Counted from the first letter of the stretch, positions 25,939 to 35,559 are shown. The stretch is 46,080 bases of DNA from Bordetella parapertussis (GCA_945862985.1 CAMAZF010000016.1:1-46080); one strand, 5' to 3'. Notes: generated by a model from the letters alone, not told the origin. Numbers and translations: made by a program.

Positions 25939-26700
25939 CTATGACCCTTCGAGTTCGCCTGAGAGCACCTGCGCAATGTGCAAGACCTGCGTCTTGTCAT
26001 CCCCTAAGCGCCGCAGACGACCCTCTAGGTGCAGCATACAGCCAAGGTCTCCGAGCACCACCGCCTGTGCGCCTGTGGCCTGGATCTGGCTGATCTTCTC
26101 ATCTGCAATGGCCGAAGCAACCTCACCATATTTCAGAGAGAAGGTGCCGCCAAATCCACAGCATGCACGGCTGTCACGCATTTCCTTGAGCTGGAGACTC
26201 GGAATCATCTTCAGCAGCCGTCTGGGCTGATCCTGCACGCCGAGCTCTCGCAATCCACTGCACGAGTCGTGATACGTGATGGTGCCCTGGGATCGCCCAG
26301 GTACGTCCGTCACCTTCATCACCTTCACCATGAAATCGGTGAGCTCATAAACGCGGGGAGCCAGATCCGCCATCCTGCGGCGAAGGGTTGGGTCGTCTGA
26401 GAAGAGCTCAACGTAATGAACTTTGATCATCCCTGCGCAGGATCCGGAGGGAATGACGACGAAATCGTATGGCTCCAACAAAGCCAGAACACGCTCCGCA
26501 AGCCGATGCGCAGAGGCCCGATCACCCGCATTAAAGGCGGGCTGCCCGCAGCAGGTTTGGTCGGGTGGAACCACCACCTCACAGCCTGCCCGCTCGAGCA
26601 GCGCGAGCGTCGAGAACCCGATTTCTGGCCGCATCAGATCAACCAGACAGGTCACAAACACCGCAATTCGAGAATTTTCAGTCCATTCAGGGGCAGACAT
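25939..26700 (-). CDS. lutA: LutA-type heterodisulfide reductase-like subunit
   Basis: Cysteine-rich (CCG domain) subunit of the LutABC lactate oxidation complex, also similar to GlcF and HdrB. It has 253 residues from the ATG at 26700, beginning shortly before RIAVFVTCLVDLMRPEIGF. Two CCG motifs, PPDQTCCGQPAFNAGD and SRACCGFGGTFSLKYG, are the expected iron-sulfur ligands. AAGGG lies nine bases before 26700; earlier in-frame ATGs at 26727 and 26709 are possible. It is ten bases from lutB and diverges from an iclR gene, which probably regulates it. Confidence 0.87.
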   Translation of the reverse strand: MSAPEWTENSRIAVFVTCLVDLMRPEIGFSTLALLERAGCEVVVPPDQTCCGQPAFNAGDRASAHRLAERVLALLEPYDFVVIPSGSCAGMIKVHYVELFSDDPTLRRRMADLAPRVYELTDFMVKVMKVTDVPGRSQGTITYHDSCSGLRELGVQDQPRRLLKMIPSLQLKEMRDSRACCGFGGTFSLKYGEVASAIADEKISQIQATGAQAVVLGDLGCMLHLEGRLRRLGDDKTQVLHIAQVLSGELEGS

Positions 26701-26752
26701 TCGTGACATCCCTTTGTAAACTTCCATTCTGCCATTTCACCTAACGAAAAGC

Positions 26753-27538
26753 ATGCAGCCCGCCGCGCCACCCGTCACTCCGCAGAAACCGGCCATCCAG
26801 GTCATTGAGCGCATGAACGCCCTGCTGGATGTGCTGGCTCGTCAGGATGAGCCCGTGGCACTCAAAGCGCTGGCCCAAGGCACCGGTCTGCATCCCTCCA
26901 CTGCACACCGCATTCTCAATGATCTGGTGCTCGCACGGATGGTAGACCGAACAGAACCCGGGCTTTATCAGCTCGGCATGCGCTTACTCGAGCTGGGAAA
27001 TTTGGTAAAGGCACGACTCAATGTGCGCGATGCGGCGGCTGGGCCGATGCGAGAGCTTCATCGCCTGACAGGAGAAACGATCAACCTCTCTGTTCGCCAG
27101 GCCGACGAAATTGTCTATATTGAGCGCGCGGTCAGTGAACGCTCGGGCATGCAGGTGGTAAGAGCCATCGGGGGTCGAGCACCGCTGCATCTCACATCCA
27201 CCGGGAAGCTTTTTCTGGCTGCCGACGACGTTCGGGCTGTGCGCTCCTACGGCATGCGAACGGGCTTGGCGGGGCAGACCCGCAACAGCATCACCTCATT
27301 GCCCAATCTCGAACGTGAACTCGACGAGGTGCGCCAAAAGGGCTTTGCAAGAGACAACGAGGAGTTAGAACTCGGCGTGCGATGCATCGCAGCGGGCATT
27401 CGAGATGATGCGGGCCGACTGGTGGCGGGGCTCTCCATCTCTGCCCCTGCAGACCGAGCGAACGACGGCTGGCTTCAGGCGCTTCAACAAACCGCTGATC
27501 AGATCTCTCAGGCGCTGGGGTTCGACCGAGGCGCCTGA
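26753..27538 (+). CDS. IclR-family transcriptional regulator
   Basis: Winged-helix DNA-binding regulator of carbon source use. The 261-residue protein has a helix-turn-helix near residues 30-60 (LKALAQGTGLHPSTAHRILN) and a C-terminal IclR effector domain with GRAPLHLTSTGKLFLA, ARDNEELELGVRCIA and GLSISAPADR. It diverges from lutA across 52 bases, so control of the lactate genes is the simplest reading. I saw no clear IclR palindrome in the gap. Its 3' end overlaps the opposing pbpG by 31 bases. Confidence 0.9.
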   Translation: MQPAAPPVTPQKPAIQVIERMNALLDVLARQDEPVALKALAQGTGLHPSTAHRILNDLVLARMVDRTEPGLYQLGMRLLELGNLVKARLNVRDAAAGPMRELHRLTGETINLSVRQADEIVYIERAVSERSGMQVVRAIGGRAPLHLTSTGKLFLAADDVRAVRSYGMRTGLAGQTRNSITSLPNLERELDEVRQKGFARDNEELELGVRCIAAGIRDDAGRLVAGLSISAPADRANDGWLQALQQTADQISQALGFDRGA

Positions 27539-28527
27539 TCGGCCTGTTGAACGATCCAACGGCGAAGACGCTCTGCATCTCGCAGGCGTTGCTGCTTCCC
27601 GCTGGCGTCTAGCATGATCATGATCACAGGTCGACGATCGACCTCAGCCTGCATCACCAGGCACCGGCCCGCTTCGCGGATGAAACCCGTCTTTGAGACG
27701 CCCAGTTCCCACTGATCACCTCGAGCCAAGGCGTTGGTGTTGATGAATTGAGTGTCACGCCCACGCACTCGAATGTTGAGCTTGCGTGCAGTCGAGTACT
27801 CACGAATCTCGTCCACCCGATGTGACTCCTCGACCAGTCGCACGAGATCGCGGGGACTCGACACATTCGATGCGCTCAGCCCCGTGGGCTCCACAAATCG
27901 ACTGTCGGCCATGCCGAGCTGCTTGGCTTTGATGTTCATGGCGGAAACGAAAGCGTCCATTCCGCCCGGATAGGTTCGACCGAGCACATGCGCGGCACGA
28001 TTCTCAGAGGACATGAGCGCCAGGTGCATAAACTCGCCCCGAGTCAGGCGCGTTCCGACGGCCAGGCGGGACCTCACACCCTTTTCCAGGTCTGCATCCT
28101 CTTTGGTGACCATCAGCGTCTCATCCATTGGGAGGTCGGCCTCGGCCACCACCAGCGCGGTCATAAGCTTGGTAATCGAAGCAATCGGCAACACGGTGGT
28201 GGCGTTTTTTTCGAAAATCACCTCACCGGAGATCTGGTCCACCACGAGGGCGGCAGAGGAACTCAGCGCTGCAGTGGTCATGGCAGACTGCACGCCCATC
28301 TTGGACTTCGCCGACATGCGGTTCTGAGGGTCCCGCTTCACAGATCGCTTGGCGCTCGGCTTTTTGGCTCTTGCCTGCTTAGCCTTTGGCCCTTGCGCTT
28401 TCACATGCTGAGAGACAGAGGACTGATTGCGGCCAGATTTGGCCGGCTCAGTGGCCTGAACGGAAGCGGTGAGGAGAAAAAGGCCAAACCCAACAGCAAA
28501 GAGGCTGTGCTTCAACACTCGATTCAC
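27508..28527 (-). CDS. pbpG: D-alanyl-D-alanine endopeptidase (PBP7 type)
   Basis: Low-molecular-weight penicillin-binding protein (peptidase S11) that cuts peptidoglycan cross-links in the periplasm. The 339-residue protein has a signal peptide (residues 1-25, cleavage near VQA), a Lys/Ala-rich linker to about residue 75, then SITK at 117-120, SEN at 174-176 and KTG at 279-281, the complete active-site set. The length and lack of a C-terminal amphipathic anchor favour PBP7 over DacA/DacC. It follows the deacetylase-family gene by 60 bases on the same strand. Confidence 0.92.
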   Translation of the reverse strand: MNRVLKHSLFAVGFGLFLLTASVQATEPAKSGRNQSSVSQHVKAQGPKAKQARAKKPSAKRSVKRDPQNRMSAKSKMGVQSAMTTAALSSSAALVVDQISGEVIFEKNATTVLPIASITKLMTALVVAEADLPMDETLMVTKEDADLEKGVRSRLAVGTRLTRGEFMHLALMSSENRAAHVLGRTYPGGMDAFVSAMNIKAKQLGMADSRFVEPTGLSASNVSSPRDLVRLVEESHRVDEIREYSTARKLNIRVRGRDTQFINTNALARGDQWELGVSKTGFIREAGRCLVMQAEVDRRPVIMIMLDASGKQQRLRDAERLRRWIVQQADQAPRSNPSA

Positions 28528-28587
28528 GCAAATACTCCCAAGACCAGACTTTTAGAGTCTAACAAAAAAGGATTCAAATTCCGAGTC

Positions 28588-29544
28588 TTACCCATGGTTT
28601 CTCACAAAAATATTGAGAGCGACATCGATCGTCTCGCGATGAACCGAAACCGTTCGCTCAATCGGTTGGGCATATCCACCGGCCATGGCTACAGCCACTG
28701 GAATCTGCCGCGCGTAAGACCAGCAAAAAACACGCCGATCACGCTCGGCCAATCCCCGCTCGGACACCGAGAGCCGTCCAAATCGATCGCCCTCGAGAGG
28801 GTCTGCGCCAGCCAGATAGAAGAGGAAATGGGGAGGGCCCTGTTGGTCGAGATACTCGAGCGCTGCGTCCACAGCGCCGAGGTAGGTCTCATCGCCTGCC
28901 GCATCAGGCAACGCGATATCTAAGTCCGAGGAGGGCTTTTGGAAGGGGTAATTGCGCTCACCATGCACTGAGACCGTGAGCACGGAGGGGTCCTGCGCAA
29001 AAATCTCGGCAGTGCCATTGCCCTGATGAACATCAAGATCGAGTACGGCAACCCGCTTCAGACCATAGCGTTGCTGCATGACTCTGGCCGCGACCGCTGC
29101 ATCATTGAAACAGCAGAAGCCCTCACCCTTGGATGGGCCCGCATGGTGCGTGCCGCCAGCGAGATTAAAAGCGATCGCAGGGGCCCCAAGCGTATGGGCG
29201 GTCCAGGCGGATTCGGCTGCCGCGATGGTGGCGCCCGTGGACCGCCGTGAGCGCTCCACCATCTCTGGACTCCAGGGAAAGCCAATCGCACGCTGTTCGC
29301 GTTCAGAGAGCCGGTTCGATATCAGGGCTTCTACATATTCCGGGTTGTGGGCGAGGTGCAGTTGTTCGTCTGAGGCCGCAGGAGGCTCTCGAAGCCTGAT
29401 CTCGGGCCAGGTCTCAATAGACTCGCGAAGCAGGCGGTATTTATCCATCGGAAATCGATGCCCCGGCGGAAGGGGAAGCACGAAGAGGTCCGTGCTGAAC
29501 GCATCGATCTGCATCCCATCAATAGGCATGCCATCGCGCTGCAT
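28588..29544 (-). CDS. Histone deacetylase/acetoin utilisation family amidohydrolase
   Basis: Zinc-dependent deacetylase of the arginase/deacetylase fold; bacterial members act on acetylated polyamines, acetoin-related targets or unknown amides. The 318-residue protein has the active-site pair HH at 133-134 in AGGTHHAGPSKGEGFCCFND, metal ligands Asp171 and His173 in LDLDVHQGNGT and Asp248 in YLAGADPLEGD. Several in-frame ATGs occur in the first 12 residues (29544, 29529, 29514) and no clear ribosome-binding site picks one. It begins three bases after the CinA-like gene. The substrate is not deducible. Confidence 0.9.
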   Translation of the reverse strand: MQRDGMPIDGMQIDAFSTDLFVLPLPPGHRFPMDKYRLLRESIETWPEIRLREPPAASDEQLHLAHNPEYVEALISNRLSEREQRAIGFPWSPEMVERSRRSTGATIAAAESAWTAHTLGAPAIAFNLAGGTHHAGPSKGEGFCCFNDAAVAARVMQQRYGLKRVAVLDLDVHQGNGTAEIFAQDPSVLTVSVHGERNYPFQKPSSDLDIALPDAAGDETYLGAVDAALEYLDQQGPPHFLFYLAGADPLEGDRFGRLSVSERGLAERDRRVFCWSYARQIPVAVAMAGGYAQPIERTVSVHRETIDVALNIFVRNHG

Positions 29545-29547
29545 GCG

Positions 29548-30399
29548 TCAGCGCCGAAGCTGCTTCTCGTCGGTGACCTCTCCCCCGAGCGCCAGCACCC
29601 CCGCACGTAATTCTGCGTAGGCCTTTGCCATCAGGGCCTCTGCATCCACACGGGCTTGCTCGTCGAGTCGCTGAGCCTCCACCCCGGTCAGCTTGACCCC
29701 GAGCTCCAGATGACGCTTGGGTGGAAGCGAGGACTCCCCCGGGACCGGACCAGATGGCAGGCTGTAGATTCTCAAGGTGGGGTATTCGCGAGAGATCTGC
29801 TCCAAGAGCGGTGTCACAGCCGCCTCAAAGATCTTTAACACGGTCATCGACCAGTCGAGCTCGGCGTGGGGTTGAAACCAGTCCTTGAAGTGGGTGTCCA
29901 GCACCCACTCCATCATGGGCCAGGCCATCACGGGAAAGCCTGGCAGGAAGTAATGACGCCCCACTTGAAACCCCGGGATTCGATTGAAGGGGTTTGGAAC
30001 GATCTGTGCGCCTTCTGGAAACTCACCCATGCGCAGGCGTTCGGGGGTGAGCGGCTGCCCACTCTCTTGAGAGCGTTGAGCGATGAGGTCCCTCGCCTCT
30101 GGGTGGAGCACGAGCGGGCGGCCCAGAGCCTGAGCAGCTGACTGCCTGGTGTAGTCATCCGGCGTGGACCCAATCCCCCCAAGGCTAAACACCAGGTCAC
30201 CGGAGGAAAAGGTCTGTCTGAGCAGCTGAGTACATCGACTGGGTGAATCGCCCAGGATACTCACCCAGGAGAGCGCAAGGCCTCGAGCCGCTAGCAGCTC
30301 CCGGGTTTTCGAGAAATGCCGGTCCTCTCGCTTTCCGGAGAGGATTTCATCTCCCACAATGATCAGTCCAATCTCCAGGGGTTCTCTCTGTGCAGACAC
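29548..30399 (-). CDS. CinA/MoaB-type molybdopterin-binding domain protein
   Basis: A 283-residue protein with a single MoCF-binding domain, as in the N-terminal part of CinA (COG1058). Visible are IIVGDEILSGKREDRH near the start and VFSLGGIGSTPDDYTRQ, where the family usually has G-G-x-G-x-T-x-D-D. FNRIPGFQVG and YFLPGFPVMAWPM follow. It lacks the C-terminal nicotinamide-nucleotide amidase domain, so it is not a full CinA. Stand-alone members are of unproven function. GTG at 30399 has AGGAG eight bases upstream. It is 16 bases after hrpA. Confidence 0.87.
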   Translation of the reverse strand: MSAQREPLEIGLIIVGDEILSGKREDRHFSKTRELLAARGLALSWVSILGDSPSRCTQLLRQTFSSGDLVFSLGGIGSTPDDYTRQSAAQALGRPLVLHPEARDLIAQRSQESGQPLTPERLRMGEFPEGAQIVPNPFNRIPGFQVGRHYFLPGFPVMAWPMMEWVLDTHFKDWFQPHAELDWSMTVLKIFEAAVTPLLEQISREYPTLRIYSLPSGPVPGESSLPPKRHLELGVKLTGVEAQRLDEQARVDAEALMAKAYAELRAGVLALGGEVTDEKQLRR

Positions 30400-30415
30400 C
30401 AGCTCATCTCCTCTT

Positions 30416-33400
30416 TTAAACCTGGAGGCTGAGCGTACTCCAGGTTTTCTGAAGACGCTTCACCGACACAGGAACAGGCGTCTTAAGCTCTTGAGCGAAA
30501 CTCGCCACTCGAAGCTCTTCGAGGAGCCATCGAAACCCTGTCGCCTCCTCTGACCATGGTCCACGCTGCGCTTTGGACCACCTCCAGAAAGGCAGCTCAA
30601 CCGAACGGACCTCGGCCATTCGCTGATCATCTCGACCTGGATCGGCCCTGCGCTTGTCCAAGCGAAGGCTGATGGCCTTGAGATACCGCGGAAGATGTTT
30701 GGCCCTCTCATCGGGGCAGGTCAGCACAAAACCCTTCGGCATCAGCCTCTGCAGCTGCTCCTGAATGTCTTGCGCGGCCGCGTCGTTGGGCTTGAGCACA
30801 GAGAGGCGGCGCTGAACCTGCGTCCATTCTTGAATCACGGACGAGAGCCACCGAACCGTCTCTTGAGCAATCAGCATGAGGCGACTGCGTCCGGTCTGTG
30901 CGGTGGCCTCAAAACTTTCTGCATTGTCGGGCCAGGGCCCAGATAGAAAAGCACGGCGAATCGCCAGCAGGCTGATCTGATCCACCAAGCCTTCCTTTTC
31001 GCCCAGGGCCACCCATCCCACGCTGAGCTCTCGATTCTTCTGCAGATCTTTCTCGAGTGCCCGAACTTGCTCCTTGGCCGCGAGCGCAAAGAGCCTCGCA
31101 AGCCCCCGTCCATGGAGGGTCCGTGCCTTGTCTGGGTCATCAAGCAGACGAAGTCGAACACCGTCTCCGACGTCTTCTAAGGCCGGATAACCACAGAGCT
31201 GCTGGCCTGCGCGCTCAATTTCCATCACGGGCTCAAGCGTCCCGAATGCCCAGGTGCGATGCACCGTGTCGTCCTGCTCTGGCGCCAGTGCCGCAGTCGC
31301 CTTTGGCCCATATTGGTCCTTGAGTGTTTGGAGGTTGCGGCCCTGACCTAAGAGGCGGCCGTGCTCGTCCAGCACTCTTACCCAGGCAGAGAGATGCGGA
31401 GGAAGCGTCTCGCGCTTGAAGTCATCCACTCCCACAGAAATCCCGCGCACCTGGGTGATGTGTTCGATGAGTGCGCGCACCAGCGGTTTCTCTCCCTCGC
31501 GTCCACGCCATGCCTCTGTAAAAGACTGCACCACCTCCTCGAGGGGCAAGACCTGGCGACGCAGGCGCTGGGGAAGACTCTTGAGCAATGCCAGGACTTT
31601 CTCTTTGAGCATCCCGGGTACCAGCCAATCGAGTCGATCCGCCTGCAGCTGATTCAGCGCGGAGACCGGTACGTTCACCTGCAAACCATCCTGAGCCTCT
31701 CCCGGCTCAAAGCGGTAGTCCAGTGCAAGCGAGAGCCCCTGCTGAATCATCTGACGCGGAAACTGGTCGGTGGTGATGCCTGCCGCCTCATGGCGCATGA
31801 GATCGGCCTTGGTGAGAAACAGCAGCTTGGGCTGCGCTCTGCTGGCCTTTCTCCACCAGGACTCCAGACTCTCAAGATCCACCACCGCCTCAGGCAGTTG
31901 AGCCTCATAGAAGGCCTCAATGAGCCCTTCATCGACCAATAAGTCCTGCCTGCGAGCCTTATGCTCCATGCGTTCCACTTCACGCATGAGCTGCAGGTTG
32001 TGCCGATAGAACGGAAGGGCGCAGTCGATCTGCTGTCCGACCAGCCCCTCACGAATCAGCAGCATGCGAGATTCCTTGGCCTGCTCTGGACCCAGGCGGG
32101 CCCAAGAGACTCGCCGACGTATGTAGATGGGCAGGCCGTAGAGTGTGCCTCTCGCGTAGCCCACGGCTCGACCTGCCTTTTTCTCCCAATGGGGCTCCGA
32201 GTAGGAGACCTTGATGAGGTGAGCCGCTGCGCGCTCGATGGACTCGGGCTCCACGGCTGCGATCGTGCGGGCATAGAGTCGACTGGTGTCTACCTGCTCT
32301 GCAGCCATGAGCCATCGCGGTGGCTTCTTTGCCAGAAAGGAACCGGGCCAAATGGAGAACTTGATGTCGTGCGTTCCGGCCCAGACCTGTCCCAGCTTTC
32401 CTGGCTCATCGATTCGACAGCCGACATTCGAGAGCAAACCGGTGAGGATGGCCTGATGCAAACGAAGATCGTCTGCAGGCTGTTCATTCTCTCGCCAGCC
32501 GCGAGCCAACACCCAGTCATGTACCTGTCGGTGTAAATCTCGCCACTCTCGGACCCGAAGGGGTGAGAGAAAATCAGACCGAAGCGACTGATCAAGCTTT
32601 CGGTTCGACAGCTTCGCCTCAAAGGCTTCTTGAATCCAATCCCAGAGGCGAATCCAGCTCCTAAATTCACTGCGCTCATCGGCAAAGCGCTTATGCGCAG
32701 CGTCTGCAGCCTGCTGCTGATCAAGAGGACGCTCTCGAGGGTCTTGGCATGAGAGGGCGGACACCAGCACCATCATTTCTTTGAGGCAGGCCATGGACTT
32801 GGCCGCCACCAGCATGCGGGCGAGCCGGGGGTCGAGAGGCAGCTCCGCAAGGTCTCTGCCGATGTCGGTCAATGCCCCTTGGTCATCAATCGCTTGGAGC
32901 TCGCGAAGCAGTGACAGTCCATCCGCGATCGCCCGACGAGAGGGCGGGTCGACGAAGGGAAACTGCTCGATGTCTGACAGGCCTAGGGCCTTCATTCGAA
33001 GGATGACAGAGGCCAGCGACGAGCGATGAATCTCGGGGTCGGGGTGCTCCGGCCGAGCCTTAAAATCGTCCTCCGAGAAAAGCCGAATACAGATACCCGG
33101 GGCCAATCGGCCCGCCCGCCCTGCACGTTGATTGGCCTGTGCCTGGCTGATGGGTTCAATCTGGAGCTGCTCGACCTTGCCCTTGATGCGGTATCGCTTG
33201 ACGCGAGCCAGCCCGGTGTCGATGACGACGCGAATGCCAGGAACCGTGAGGGAGGTCTCGGCAATGTTGGTCGAGAGCACCACCCTCTGGCGCCCAGTGG
33301 GCTTAAAAATGCGGTTCTGATCGCCCTGGGCCAGACGGGCGAATAAGGGCAAGATGTCGACGTTTCTGAGCACGGGGACGAGGGCATCCGCCACGGCGCG

Positions 33401-34186
33401 GATCTCCCGCTCCCCCGGCAGAAAGACCAACAGGTCTGAGCAATCGCCTCCGCGTGCGAGTCGAAGGCCTTCCTCCACTCCCGCGACGACACGTTCAATG
33501 AGGTCCTGTCGATCGTCAGATGCCGGACGCCAGAGCGTCTCCACGGGATACAACCGGCCTGAGACCTCGAAGATGGGCGCTGGCTGATTTCCAACGGAAA
33601 AGTGCTTGGAGAACTTATCCGCATCGAGGGTGGCCGACGTGATGACGACCCTTAATTCAGGCCGTCGTTGCAACAATTGCCTCAGATAGCCCAGCAGAAA
33701 GTCAATGTTCAGGCTTCGCTCATGCGCCTCGTCGATGATGATGGTGTCGTAGCGTCGCAGGAGAGGATCGGCCTGGGACTCTGCCAGCAGCAGGCCATCG
33801 GTCATAAGCACAATCGGCTGGCCTCGTCGGCTCTGATCCGAGAACCGAATCTTGTAGCCCACGTCTGCGTCGGCCTGAGGCCCACAACTGGTTTTGAGTT
33901 CTTGCGCAATTCGCCGAGCCACGCTGGTGGCGGCAATTCTTCGGGGCTGGGTATGGGCAATGCTCTTGCCTTTGGCGGCTCGTCCGGCAGCCAGAGCAAT
34001 CTTCGGCAGCTGTGTGGTCTTGCCGGATCCGGTTTCGCCGCAGACGATCAGGACGCGGTGCTGAGCCAGGGCCTGGGCAATCTCCACCCAGTGGGCACTG
34101 ACGGGGAGGTTTTCGTCGAAGACAATGCCGCGGTCGGCAGCCGCGCGACGCAGATCTTCAGGGCTCAGGTGCGCGCAGTCTGTCAC
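30416..34186 (-). CDS. hrpA: ATP-dependent RNA helicase HrpA
   Basis: Large DEAH-box helicase that in Escherichia coli acts in mRNA processing and rescue of stalled or collided ribosomes. The 1256-residue protein has Walker A GETGSGKT at 50-57, DEAH at 152-155, TSATLDADKF, STNIAETSLTVPGIRVVIDTG, QANQRAGRAGR, then HA2, OB and the DUF3418 C-terminal region with LPEAVVDLESLESWWRK. The length is normal for HrpA. GTG at 34186 is the start; a minus-strand TATAAT ends six bases upstream of it, which would give a leaderless or nearly leaderless mRNA. Confidence 0.95.
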   Translation of the reverse strand: MTDCAHLSPEDLRRAAADRGIVFDENLPVSAHWVEIAQALAQHRVLIVCGETGSGKTTQLPKIALAAGRAAKGKSIAHTQPRRIAATSVARRIAQELKTSCGPQADADVGYKIRFSDQSRRGQPIVLMTDGLLLAESQADPLLRRYDTIIIDEAHERSLNIDFLLGYLRQLLQRRPELRVVITSATLDADKFSKHFSVGNQPAPIFEVSGRLYPVETLWRPASDDRQDLIERVVAGVEEGLRLARGGDCSDLLVFLPGEREIRAVADALVPVLRNVDILPLFARLAQGDQNRIFKPTGRQRVVLSTNIAETSLTVPGIRVVIDTGLARVKRYRIKGKVEQLQIEPISQAQANQRAGRAGRLAPGICIRLFSEDDFKARPEHPDPEIHRSSLASVILRMKALGLSDIEQFPFVDPPSRRAIADGLSLLRELQAIDDQGALTDIGRDLAELPLDPRLARMLVAAKSMACLKEMMVLVSALSCQDPRERPLDQQQAADAAHKRFADERSEFRSWIRLWDWIQEAFEAKLSNRKLDQSLRSDFLSPLRVREWRDLHRQVHDWVLARGWRENEQPADDLRLHQAILTGLLSNVGCRIDEPGKLGQVWAGTHDIKFSIWPGSFLAKKPPRWLMAAEQVDTSRLYARTIAAVEPESIERAAAHLIKVSYSEPHWEKKAGRAVGYARGTLYGLPIYIRRRVSWARLGPEQAKESRMLLIREGLVGQQIDCALPFYRHNLQLMREVERMEHKARRQDLLVDEGLIEAFYEAQLPEAVVDLESLESWWRKASRAQPKLLFLTKADLMRHEAAGITTDQFPRQMIQQGLSLALDYRFEPGEAQDGLQVNVPVSALNQLQADRLDWLVPGMLKEKVLALLKSLPQRLRRQVLPLEEVVQSFTEAWRGREGEKPLVRALIEHITQVRGISVGVDDFKRETLPPHLSAWVRVLDEHGRLLGQGRNLQTLKDQYGPKATAALAPEQDDTVHRTWAFGTLEPVMEIERAGQQLCGYPALEDVGDGVRLRLLDDPDKARTLHGRGLARLFALAAKEQVRALEKDLQKNRELSVGWVALGEKEGLVDQISLLAIRRAFLSGPWPDNAESFEATAQTGRSRLMLIAQETVRWLSSVIQEWTQVQRRLSVLKPNDAAAQDIQEQLQRLMPKGFVLTCPDERAKHLPRYLKAISLRLDKRRADPGRDDQRMAEVRSVELPFWRWSKAQRGPWSEEATGFRWLLEELRVASFAQELKTPVPVSVKRLQKTWSTLSLQV

Positions 34187-34192
34187 AACAAA

Positions 34193-34200
34193 ATTATACT
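34193..34200. promoter_or_regulatory. Back-to-back -10 elements between hrpA and argA
   Basis: Within ATTATACT, the minus strand reads TATAAT (34193-34198) toward hrpA and the plus strand reads TATACT (34195-34200) toward argA. Expected start points six to seven bases downstream coincide with the GTG of hrpA (34186) and the ATG of argA (34207). No ribosome-binding site fits between. Convincing -35 hexamers were not seen on either strand. Confidence 0.5.
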
Positions 34201-34206
34201 GTCGTG

Positions 34207-35559
34207 ATGTCGCCCAATCCCTCGCAGGACGCCCTGCCCTCTTCCGCCGTCGGACACGAGTTCGTCACTTGGCTCCGCTCGGTCGCTCCGTATATTCACG
34301 CCTTCCGAAACAAGACCTTCGTGATTGCCTTCCCGGGCGAATTGGTGACCGATGGGCATCTGGAGTCCTTGGTCCACGACGTCGCCCTGCTACAGGCCAT
34401 GGGCATGCGCATTGTTCTGGCGTACGGCTCGCGGCCGCAGGTCGAAGAGCAGCTGAGGCTCAGGCATATCGAGGCTCGATACGCCAACGGCATGCGCATC
34501 ACCGACCGTCCCGCATTGGAATGTGCCAAAGAGGCCGCAGGGGAGCTGAGACTGGATATCGAGGCGGCCTTCTCTGCGGGGCTGCCCAATACGCCGATGG
34601 GCAACTCTCGCATTCGAATCCTGAGTGGTAATTTCGTGACCGCCCGGCCTGTCGGGATTGTAGAAGGGGTGGACTACGAGAATACGGGGTTGGTTCGAAA
34701 GATCGAAGCCGAGTCCATTCGCCAAGCCCTGCTCAGTGGCTCAATCGTCTTGGTTCCCCCTCTGGGCTTCTCACCCACAGGTGACGCCTTCAATCTCACA
34801 CTTGAGGATGTGGCCGCCAGTCTGGCGGTGGCGCTCGACTGCGACAAGCTGATCTATATGGTCTCCCCAGAAGGGCTGCCCCAAAGCGCTTCGGAAGCGG
34901 AGCCTCTCATTGAGATCTCCGAAGATCAGGCCGAGCGCATGCTCGCGCAGGGTGGTCTGTCGGAGGAGGCCACTTTCACCCTGAGCCACGCCTTGCGGGC
35001 CTGTCGAGGCGGTGTAGAGCGCGCCCACCTGGTGCCCTACACCCGAGATGGGAGCCTGCTTCTCGAACTCTTCACCCACGACGGCGTGGGGGTGATGCTG
35101 GTCGAGGAGACCCTTGAGGCACTGCGACCAGCCAATATCGATGACGTCGCAGCCATCGTCTCGCTGATTGAACCCTTGGAAGCGGATGGCACGCTGGTCC
35201 CGCGCGGACGAACCAACATCGAGCGTGACATCGATCGGTTTACAGTGATCGAGCACGATGGCGTGATCTTCGGATGTGCCGCACTTTATCGGTTTCCAAA
35301 CTCCCCGATGGGTGAACTCGCCTGCCTTATGGTTCGGCCAGACACCCGCGAAAAAGGCGACGGCGAGCGCCTGCTCAAGAGCGTTGAACACCAAGCACGT
35401 CAACAAGGCATGAGAGCGCTCTTTGTGCTCACCACTCGCACCACGCACTGGTTCCTCAAGCGGGGCTTTCAGCCCGCCCAGGTCGATGAATTACCGGAAG
35501 TCCGCCGGAATGCCTATAACTGGGACCGGAAGTCTCAGGTGCTCATCAAGCGTCTCTGA
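34207..35559 (+). CDS. argA: N-acetylglutamate synthase ArgA
   Basis: First enzyme of arginine synthesis, making N-acetylglutamate from glutamate and acetyl-CoA. The 450-residue protein has an N-terminal amino-acid-kinase-like regulatory domain (FRNKTFVIAFPGELV; VLAYGSRPQVE; YENTGLVRKIE) and a C-terminal GNAT domain from about residue 300 (LACLMVRPDTREKGDGERLL; LTTRTTHWFLKRGF), ending YNWDRKSQVLIKRL. The ATG at 34207 is preferred to the GTG one codon earlier. No ribosome-binding site is visible. Its last 69 bases overlap an opposing gene of unknown function. Confidence 0.95.
   Translation: MSPNPSQDALPSSAVGHEFVTWLRSVAPYIHAFRNKTFVIAFPGELVTDGHLESLVHDVALLQAMGMRIVLAYGSRPQVEEQLRLRHIEARYANGMRITDRPALECAKEAAGELRLDIEAAFSAGLPNTPMGNSRIRILSGNFVTARPVGIVEGVDYENTGLVRKIEAESIRQALLSGSIVLVPPLGFSPTGDAFNLTLEDVAASLAVALDCDKLIYMVSPEGLPQSASEAEPLIEISEDQAERMLAQGGLSEEATFTLSHALRACRGGVERAHLVPYTRDGSLLLELFTHDGVGVMLVEETLEALRPANIDDVAAIVSLIEPLEADGTLVPRGRTNIERDIDRFTVIEHDGVIFGCAALYRFPNSPMGELACLMVRPDTREKGDGERLLKSVEHQARQQGMRALFVLTTRTTHWFLKRGFQPAQVDELPEVRRNAYNWDRKSQVLIKRL

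Noticed and set aside
26701-26752. IclR operator palindrome between lutA and iclR
   Set aside because: TTCCA and TGGCA-like words are present but do not form a convincing inverted repeat of the usual 15-base type.
28540-28580. Terminator after the deacetylase-family gene
   Set aside because: The AGACT...AGTCT stem is only five base pairs and the T-run precedes rather than follows it on the minus strand.
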